DNA from: Coleophoma eucalyptorum
Lineage: Eukaryota > Ascomycota > Leotiomycetes > Helotiales > Dermateaceae
Assembly (NCBI GenBank): GCA_026120035.1
Contig: JALRME010000027.1
Location: 62,001-126,000 of the forward strand
Length of the DNA stretch: 64,000 nt
Direction of reading: 5' to 3'
Every line of letters begins with the position of its first letter. Position 1 is the first letter of the stretch. A model generated the notes under the pieces. The model made no database searches and was not told the DNA's origin. It was given only the letters and a program-made list of their open reading frames with translations. A program made the position numbers and the translations under genes. Of the stretch, positions 57,148 through 64,000 are shown piece after piece.

Positions 57148-60100
57148 ATGACTTTTTCCTCTTTTCAGGCCCTGGATGGCCTTAGTCTTCCCGAGCAAAT
57201 TTTACTTACTCAATTTGGTCGTGGCTTGAACACCGGTTCACCCTTTGGGCTCATCCATAAGGCCTTCGAGAGCACTGTAGACGCAAACCCATCTGCAATT
57301 GCTGTTGAGCATGACGGTCGCAGTCTCACATATCAAGAGCTTGAAGTAGCTGCGAATTGTCTCGCTGCTCGCTTAATTTTCGATGGCCTGCGTCCCCAGC
57401 AACGTGTTTGCGTGGTCGTTCAGAGATCACTTCCGATGGTCATCGCCATTCTAGCCGTTTTGAAGTGCGGCTGCCAATACACTCCGCTGGACGGACAGGT
57501 GACACCGGAGAATGCCATGCGGCATATATTCACTGATACAAAAGCACCTTACGTACTGTGTCAAGAGAAGTTCCAACAAAAAGTGCGGCCCTTGGTCGAC
57601 CCTTCATGTACTGTGATAGTGCTTGATGATATTTCAGAAGTATCACAATTTGCGTCAGCGCGACCAAATGTGGACGTCAGTGAGGCAGATGGAGCCTACG
57701 TAATCTATACATCTGGTATGTATCATACACTTTGCTCATTTCGCTGGCCTTCATTGATTTTTTCTAGGAAGTACTGGTTTACCGAAAGGCGTTGATGTTA
57801 CTCACGGCAACGTCACTAATTTACTTTGTAATAGCCCAGGAAATCTGGGCATCAAAACCGGGACTCTGGTTGCCCAATTGCTTTCGGTGTCTTTTGATAT
57901 GTGTATGTGTGCCTATCCGGTGTCTATACTGGTTTCGAAAGCTAATACGGATGCTATTTTCAGGCCAGTGGGAAGTACTCGGCACATTAATCAATGGTGG
58001 TACCCTGCTTATAAGAACATCTGACTGGAACGCTGTATTGAGACGAGTAAGCTTTCTGGACTGGAGATAAAACTTTCCTTTGTTTCTAACAGATGACAGG
58101 CCCATACAGTTATCTCCACGCCCAGTATTCTTGGCACTTTCCCGCGAGAGGAGTACCCAAATATAAAGGTGGTTGCAGTTGCTGGGGAGCCATGCCCAAC
58201 ACCGTATGAATTCCCGAAGAATCATTTCAGTCACGTATTGATATTAACCGTCGTCTAGTCTTGCTGATGAATGGTCAAAACAAGCAACATTCTGGAATTG
58301 TTGCGGTCCAACCGAGGTTACCATTGTTAACACAATGCATAAGCACAGCTTCGGCGAAAAACTCTCTATTGGCAGGCCCGTACCGAATACCAATGTCTAT
58401 ATTTTGGATGAAGATGAGCGTCCAGTTCCATTCGGCGAGACAGGTCTCATGTGGGTCGGTGGAGAAGCAGTGTCCCGTGGATATGTAAATCTACCAGAGC
58501 GTACATCAAAGACGTACAAGTTGGACAAGTTTTCTGGCATAGAGTAAGTACGCCGTTCAGTAACCAATATTAGATTCTGACATATAGTAGGAACTCGGTA
58601 ATGTTTAACACAGGCGACCTCTGCCACTGGCAATCAGATGGAACAATTGCTCATGATGGGCGAGCAGATGATCAGGTGAAAATAAAGGGATTCAGAGTTG
58701 AGCTAGATAGTGTTTCTGCTGCCATGGAGGTATGATATTGGCAACATATCGCTAGCCATTAAAAGTCGCTAACAACTTTTGCAGCAAACAGATGGAGTGA
58801 CCAGGGCATGCGCAATCTTCAGCGGAAAAGTCCTTTGGGGATTTTATACCGGCCCCAAATACCTTCATTGGACCGCAGTTAAGGAGGCCGTTGAACGGTC
58901 ACAGCCTTATTATTCAGTACCATCGGCGTTCGAGTTCAGAGACATACTACCCATGACGATGAATGGTAAGGTAGATAAGAGATCTCTCCTCGCTTCCGTC
59001 GGCGTTGTTCCTACACCTACTCCAAGCGAAATCTCAGAGCCACCGTCAGCCCTGGTACGCATCTCAGAGAAACCACAATTCGATGTATCTGGATCGTCCA
59101 TAGCTCCGTCAAGCAGCTCTGGCGACTTGTCCAAGGAGTATACTCTACCAGACAAGAACGGCAGACATGGATTACGAGCACTGAGACATCGTATCTTTTC
59201 ACTCTATCGTCGACTGTTCACTCTCGTTTTCATAGGCAACATGATTGCTGTAGGAGCCATTTTCGGATACGGGAGGAAAGGACGAGGACTCGAAAATATA
59301 TCCACTGCGATAGCTGCTAATCTGACCATGGCAGTTCTGATGAGACAAGACTATGTCATTAATGCCCTGTTCACAATAGCTTGCGCTGTGCCGACATCTG
59401 CGCCGATGTGGCTTCGAAGGAATTGCGCTAAGATCTATCATATTGGTGGACTGCATAGCGGCTGCGCCGTTGCATCAACGATCTGGCTTGTCATATTCAC
59501 CATCACATCTACCGCGATGAAGGCGGAACCTGCAGTTCTCTTGGTGTCCTGGTTACTGGTTGTACTTCTTATTTGTGTTGCTTCCTCAGCGCATCCCAAG
59601 ATTCGAATGAAGTATCACGATAGATTCGAGATGACCCACCGCTTTGCTGGATGGTCAGCACTCGCTCTCTTCTGGGTACAGACAGTCATAGTTACTGATA
59701 GTGTCCGCGGGCGTACACCTCTTGGTCTAGCACTAGCTCGTAGTCCCGGATTCTGGCTTTTAGGAGTGGCCACAAGCAGTGTAATCCTCCCCTGGCTACA
59801 CCTCCGCAAAGTTGAAATTCGTTCGGAAGTCCTCTCAGATCACGCAGTCCGAATCTATCTTAACCACACAACTGCCATTGTTGGAACCGCAGTCCGTCTC
59901 TCGGAGCGTCCCTTAATTGAATGGCACGCCTTTGCCACGATTGCTAAGCCCAATGAGAAAGAGTTTTCAGTACTCGTCTCCAATGCTGGTGACTGGACTT
60001 CGAAACAGATCAGAACAGCACCGACAAAGATGTGGGTTCGTGGTATTCCTACATGTGGCGTTCTCCGAATTGCTCCCCTTTTCAAAAGCATCGTCTTGGT

Positions 60101-60425
60101 TGCCACAGGCTCGGGAATCGGACCATGCCTACCAGTCATCTACGCGAAGAAAGTACCAGCTCGTATCTTCTGGTCAACACCACATCCTGAAAAGAACTTT
60201 GGCAGCGAGATCATCTCCGCAGTTGAAGCTGCCGATCCAAATGCTGTAATTCATAACACAAAAACCATGGGCAGGCCTGATATGGTTGCCATCACATACC
60301 GACTGCTGCGGGAGAGCGGTGCTGAGGCAGTGTGCATCATTTCGAACAAGAAGTTGACACAAATGGTGGTGTATGCTATGGAGAGTAGGGGTATTCCTGC
60401 TTTTGGGGCCATTTTTGACTCCTGA
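57148..60425 (+). CDS. adenylation domain fused to a multi-pass membrane, ferric-reductase-like oxidoreductase
   Basis: Seven exons (57148-57715, 57768-57902, 57964-58046, 58100-58203, 58259-58543, 58588-58729, 58785-60425) give 985 residues, or 984 with the alternative acceptor. Residues 1-510 are an NRPS-type adenylation domain with all core motifs: YTSGSTGLPKG (A3, split by intron 1), CCGPTE (A5), NTGDLCHW (A7), GRADDQVKIKGFRVELD (A8) and MNGKVDK (A10, catalytic Lys near 501). I see no phosphopantetheine Ser motif. After a Ser/Pro linker come about five membrane helices (roughly 584-780) with His at YHIGGLH and THRFAGW. The C-terminus looks like a ferredoxin-reductase/NOX half, with DWTSKQI and VATGSGIGPCLP. 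It would activate a carboxylic acid and couple it to membrane redox chemistry; substrate and product are unknown. Confidence 0.8.
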
Positions 60426-61630
60426 GCATTCTTTTCTTTTGCCGCTTGGTACCAGTTACAGCCAGTAATGGCTAATCTTTCACTTCATTTCTCAACTCTC
60501 GATAAATAAATATTCTTATCTTATGTTTCATACTTTTGTGATGCTTGGTCTCATATTTGGTTTATAAGTCATTTCTCTTATACAAGATAGTAAATAAAAA
60601 TGCCTTCCTTTGCCGATAAGTCATGTCCTTCGCTTAGATCTGCAACCACTATCACCCAGGAACTCAGACATTCCAAGTAGAGCAGGTCGATTTACTTAGG
60701 TCTCTATATAATCAGTAATCCAAAGACGGGATTAATAGAGTGCTGCAAAAAAAGAAGATCAAGACCTATAACTGAAATAATCTGCCCATAATTCTTACTT
60801 CCCTAGGAAATTAAATAGAATTTGAAATGCCTCAGGACCATCCATGGTCGAGGGTGACGAGGAAGGATTGTAAGTGTAGCGGCAACTCCGACTTTAAAAC
60901 ATTGATGCACTATAATTGAAGCAGGAGCCGTTATAACGAATTCTGCAAGCAAGGCTCTAACCATTTCCCGAACTGCGGCACCTACCACTGGTAAGATTGT
61001 CTTAAATACGCCTCCCTGCATGCGACTGAAGCCACAGGAGCTCGCTAAAGCTATCCTACCCTTTGTTGAATTCTAGACCAGTAACTTGCGCTGAGGCCTC
61101 TCAAGAACTTTAGATTGCGGTGGATGGACGCACAATCAACAAGAATCAGTTTCACGATATCTTCGTACCAGATTGCTGTCCAGAGTGCCAAATATTGGGT
61201 TGTCGATTAAGCGATGTGTTTTTGAGTAACTGAGTGCGCTGGCCAACCCTGTAGTGATCATCTGATTCTACACCAATTACACACACCTGCAAGTTTCAGT
61301 ATTAAGATCCTATCTTAACCAAGCAAACCGAAAAAGGCATCACAAGGGAGCCAGCTATCTTATAGGGTCTAAGTCCAAGTCGAGTCATGGGCCATCGCTT
61401 ATCTGAACCCTTGTTTTCTTATCTCCCGTTTCACATGCTAAGTCGTCCCTTATCAGCTCACACGACCTCCCGCAAGACACTAAGCGTCTTCTTATCAGAG
61501 ACAATAAAACATAAGTATATCCAGCCAGGGACCCTTAAAAGCATGGGGAAACTATGATGAAATAGATCTCGCTCCTCTCCCAGAATCTCCAGATAATTAC
61601 AATAGCTTAAAGCCCAACACCGGAAAGAAC

Positions 61631-61975
61631 ATGGCCAACTACTCCAGCGAAGGCTATACTGCCTTGCCCGCTCAACCCAAATATGCAAGTACAACACGGA
61701 AGAGAAAGACAAAGAAAAAAAAGGGTGTTTATTTCTATATCTAACAGCACTCATAGGAATTTGAGCTCGATGTCGAGAAGGCAGCGACATCAGCCCCGAG
61801 ACTTTCAAGCTACGGCACCATCGAGCGAAAGCGAGAGTCAAGCACGCGATATGGAAACCAGTCACAAAGTCTTACAGGAGGGGTTTGCGGAGGCATACTC
61901 AAGGGCTTCGTTGCTTCTTTGCTAGTGGTTGGGGCATTCACGCTTTGCGCACTCTTCGTCGTGATGTGGCTGTGA
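61631..61975 (+). CDS. possible small tail-anchored membrane protein
   Basis: Two-exon model: ATG at 61631, donor at 61689 (gtacaa), acceptor near 61784 or 61793, stop at 61973-61975, giving 79-82 residues. The first exon reads MANYSSEGYTALPAQPKYA. The second reads PRLSSYGTIERKRESSTRYG, then a Gly-rich turn, then a hydrophobic segment FVASLLVVGAFTLCALFVVMWL that ends the protein. A C-terminal helix directly before the stop is the hallmark of tail-anchored proteins. YTALP and SYGTI are typical Tyr-containing sorting-like patches, but short. The acceptor is ambiguous and I know of no homologue, so this is tentative. Confidence 0.35.
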
Positions 61976-62706
61976 GACGGACTGGCGGGGGCCGCTTTGG
62001 TTGGTGTGCAGCTCGTCGGTCATATGCTTGATGCTACCGCTTCACTTCATGGTAGCTAGAGCGGCCTGTATCCTCGATGAATTTAATTCGGTTCTATCCT
62101 CTACGTCACTTTCTGTTCTACAGTCTCTATTCGATCTCCAATTCTTTGCGAGCTTTTCTCCTGTCTCCATGGTCTATTCTTCCCCGAATTTTCTCAGTTC
62201 CTCTCTGATCCTCTCCTTTGGAAGAATGGTGAGATATCTTTGAATCATCCAGGCTTTATTCTACCATCTGACAGAATTCATAATCACTTCTTTTGGGGTA
62301 ATGCTTTCGCAAACCTAAAGAGTCTTAATGCGACCACAAATTGCGTTGAAAGCAGTTATGTTGCGCTCTAGCTGCGAAGATGTGAGGATTTCTTGGTCTA
62401 TCAAAAATTCACAAAGCCAAATAATTTGAGTCATACGAGTTGATGTGCTAGGCTGAGTTTGACTCCATAGCTACGCTAATTTACCCTTGGAACCTACCTT
62501 AGGTATGGCGACGAGTTTTAGTCCTTCGACCGGTCTATCCTACTCTTTTCAACTTCACTTTTGAGCTTTCCCTCACTCTTCTCAACTTCATCTTCTTTCC
62601 TACTCTCAATTCTTTCAACTTCGCCTTCGATCCTACCCACCTTACGCCTGAACGTCATTACAAAATCCTACTTCGCACTACTGAACGAGACGAGGCTCAA
62701 TGCAAA

Positions 62707-63071
62707 ATGGCGCAAGAGGACTGGGAGATGATGGCAGCGCCGTTAAGCAGTATTCGGCAAATTCGTACCCGTAGCGAGCGCAATGCAGAGCGGCATAGAC
62801 GTATTATGCAGGAGCATGGACCTATTCCAGAGGAGGCTAGATGTAATGCGGAGGACGATAGACGTATTGTAGAGGAGACGAGAGTGGAGGCTGCCCGTTT
62901 GCTGGAGGAGAGCTGCTGCTGGCTTGGTGAATGTTTAGTAACTACCAAAACGCTCTCACAGATCAGGATATCGCCCTTTCGAAATTGGAAAACCACTTTA
63001 TTGAAATTGAAAAGGCAACTAAACGCCTCCAGGAAGACACAGAGCACCTGAAAAAAAGACATCAAGTATAG
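62707..63071 (+). pseudogene. coiled-coil ORF broken by a one-base frameshift
   Basis: From the ATG at 62707 the frame runs through MAQEDWEMMAAPLSSIRQIR and a charged, helical region (AERHRRIMQEHGPIPEEAR, DRRIVEETRVEAARLLEES). At about 62930 this frame loses its character, while the -1 frame begins a good coiled coil (NALTDQDIALSKLENHF, EIEKATKRLQEDTEHLKKRH) that stops at 63071. A 36-bp intron would be too short. One missing base near 62930 would join the two frames. It may be a relic or a sequencing error. Family unknown. Confidence 0.4.
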
Positions 63072-63248
63072 CTTGGAACTTCATATCCACTATCTGCTTT
63101 AGGGTATTATTTTATCAAGCTTGTTTGTCCTTATTGTTAGAATTCTTTCAAATGGGACTCTAACTCAAACTGATACCAGGCCAAACATATAACCAGTAAT
63201 TTCTTGTCAGTCATATCAGAGCCACCCCATAGCTAAACCTGACTGCAT

Positions 63249-64000
63249 CTATTCAAGTGGTTTCTGAGCCCACACTCGTCGTCTATGCCATCGTAATCTG
63301 GTCAGTAGCGGCTTTCTTAGGGATCTATTAACTTACGTAAGATGGTAACCATGCACTGAACGATCATCCAAAGCCTGTCGCATTTGGGCACAATATACCA
63401 GAACTTCTTCTGGAAGCCAGGGCTGTGGAGCCCCAAACTTGGTCAGGAGGTACATAGCCCAACCCTCCAGACCCGCCTTCCAGTGCTCTTTGCTAACCCT
63501 TCCAGCGTCCTTGTAGATCTTGTGCTTAGCCCAACCGCCAATCGGGCATTTATACAGTTTCTCTTGGATATTGGTAAACCCGGCCTTCTCAAAGGATGCT
63601 CGCATTGTCTCCTGCGCATTGATGGGCCGACCCATGCGCTCTCCACAGGCAAGGAAGTTAGGGCCCCATTGTGCAAGAACATTGTCCTCGGCGATGGATC
63701 CGTCATCGCATAGGATCCGCACATCAGCTTCCAATTGCTCGAACCAGCCACCTGGGGCGAGATTGCTAGTTTAGCTTAGCAGAAATCCATGGTAATTTCA
63801 AGCAGAATATCTCTTAGCCATGCGTACTCATAAATGGACTGGTAAACTTTTTCCAACTCTGTGGGGCTGAAAGCTCCAATGAGCTCCCGCATATGGATCA
63901 GATCAAACTTCGTCCGAAATGTCCATTCCCGGGTCACGTCGTCTACCTGGAAGACGCAGTTAGGTGGCACCCAAGGTGCTGGTGGTGGGTAGAGATCAAT
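63249..64000 (-). CDS. LaeA-like SAM-dependent methyltransferase, 5' end outside window
   Basis: Partial: three minus-strand exons, 63828 to beyond 64000, 63337-63765 and 63249-63282. The visible part begins after the SAM-binding motif: DLYPPPAPWVPPNCVFQVDD, then WTFRTKFDLIHMRELIGAF, then NLAPGGWFEQLEADV, which is the usual post-motif strand of the large fungal LaeA/UMTA-type family. The acceptor at 63766 restores this motif exactly; a nearer AG does not. The C-terminus is RRVWAQKPLE. LaeA itself is a global regulator of secondary metabolism, but the family has many members per genome, so this one may be a cluster tailoring enzyme. The glycine-rich SAM loop lies outside the window and cannot be checked. 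Confidence 0.8.

Larger units (their letters stand above)
60426..63248. other. intergenic with two minor coding candidates
   Basis: 2.8 kb between the adenylation-fusion gene and the methyltransferase, AT-rich on the left. Only the two candidates listed separately (61631-61975 and 62707-63071) look coding. A pyrimidine-rich imperfect repeat with TTCAACTTC units lies at about 62530-62640. Confidence 0.45.

Noticed and set aside
61458..61865. 135-codon minus-strand frame with hydrophobic patches
   Set aside because: It overlaps the tail-anchored candidate in antisense. Its hydrophobic parts come from pyrimidine-rich DNA, and no family is visible.

Overview
The window is nuclear DNA of a filamentous ascomycete. 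Almost every gene resolves into exons joined by short introns of about 45-125 bp, with GT..AG ends and CTAAC-like branch points. The gene content is fungal: a squalene synthase, a nucleotide-rhamnose epimerase/reductase, a Pmp3 proteolipid, an Adp1-type ABCG protein, a LaeA-like methyltransferase, and an adenylation-domain protein. Leotiomycetes is my best guess for the class, but that is an impression, not a measurement. I joined the exons by hand from reading frames, splice motifs and family conservation.

Left part (1-24 kb) is gene-dense and mostly housekeeping. In order: mitochondrial aspartyl-tRNA synthetase (+), an NADPH:FMN-reductase-like flavoprotein (+), mitochondrial EF-G (-), DNA polymerase kappa (+), a three-repeat RPEL protein (-), the Nbs1 subunit of the MRN complex (+), a membrane-anchored cytochrome b5 protein (-), a large Ser/Pro-rich coiled-coil protein with a repeated short motif (+), a Caj1/Djp1-type J-protein (-), and the rhamnose-pathway enzyme UER1 (-). 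Two DNA-damage genes, Pol kappa and Nbs1, lie within 6 kb of each other.

Middle part (24-46 kb): a triose-phosphate/nucleotide-sugar transporter-family protein (-) divergent from squalene synthase ERG9 (+), a mitoribosomal protein probably equal to mS26/Pet123 (-), the ribosome-assembly GTPase Nog2 (+), an Adp1-like ABCG transporter (-), a fold-type I aminotransferase without introns (+), a SET-domain protein (+), a fungal Cys-rich protein (-), Pmp3 (+), and a single-pass membrane protein with two PPxY motifs (-).

Right part (46-64 kb) is different. About 9.4 kb (45.8-55.2 kb) is almost empty of recognisable genes and holds only one uncertain ORF. Then comes a small group that looks like accessory metabolism: a crotonase-family enzyme (-) sharing a 489-bp divergent promoter with a 985-residue fusion (+) of a complete NRPS-type adenylation domain, a multi-pass membrane segment and a ferric-reductase-like C-terminus. 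Downstream are a possible small tail-anchored membrane protein, a frameshifted coiled-coil ORF, and a LaeA-like SAM methyltransferase cut by the window edge. The adenylation/membrane-redox fusion is the most unusual object in the window. I saw no tRNA, rRNA, CRISPR array or intact transposon.
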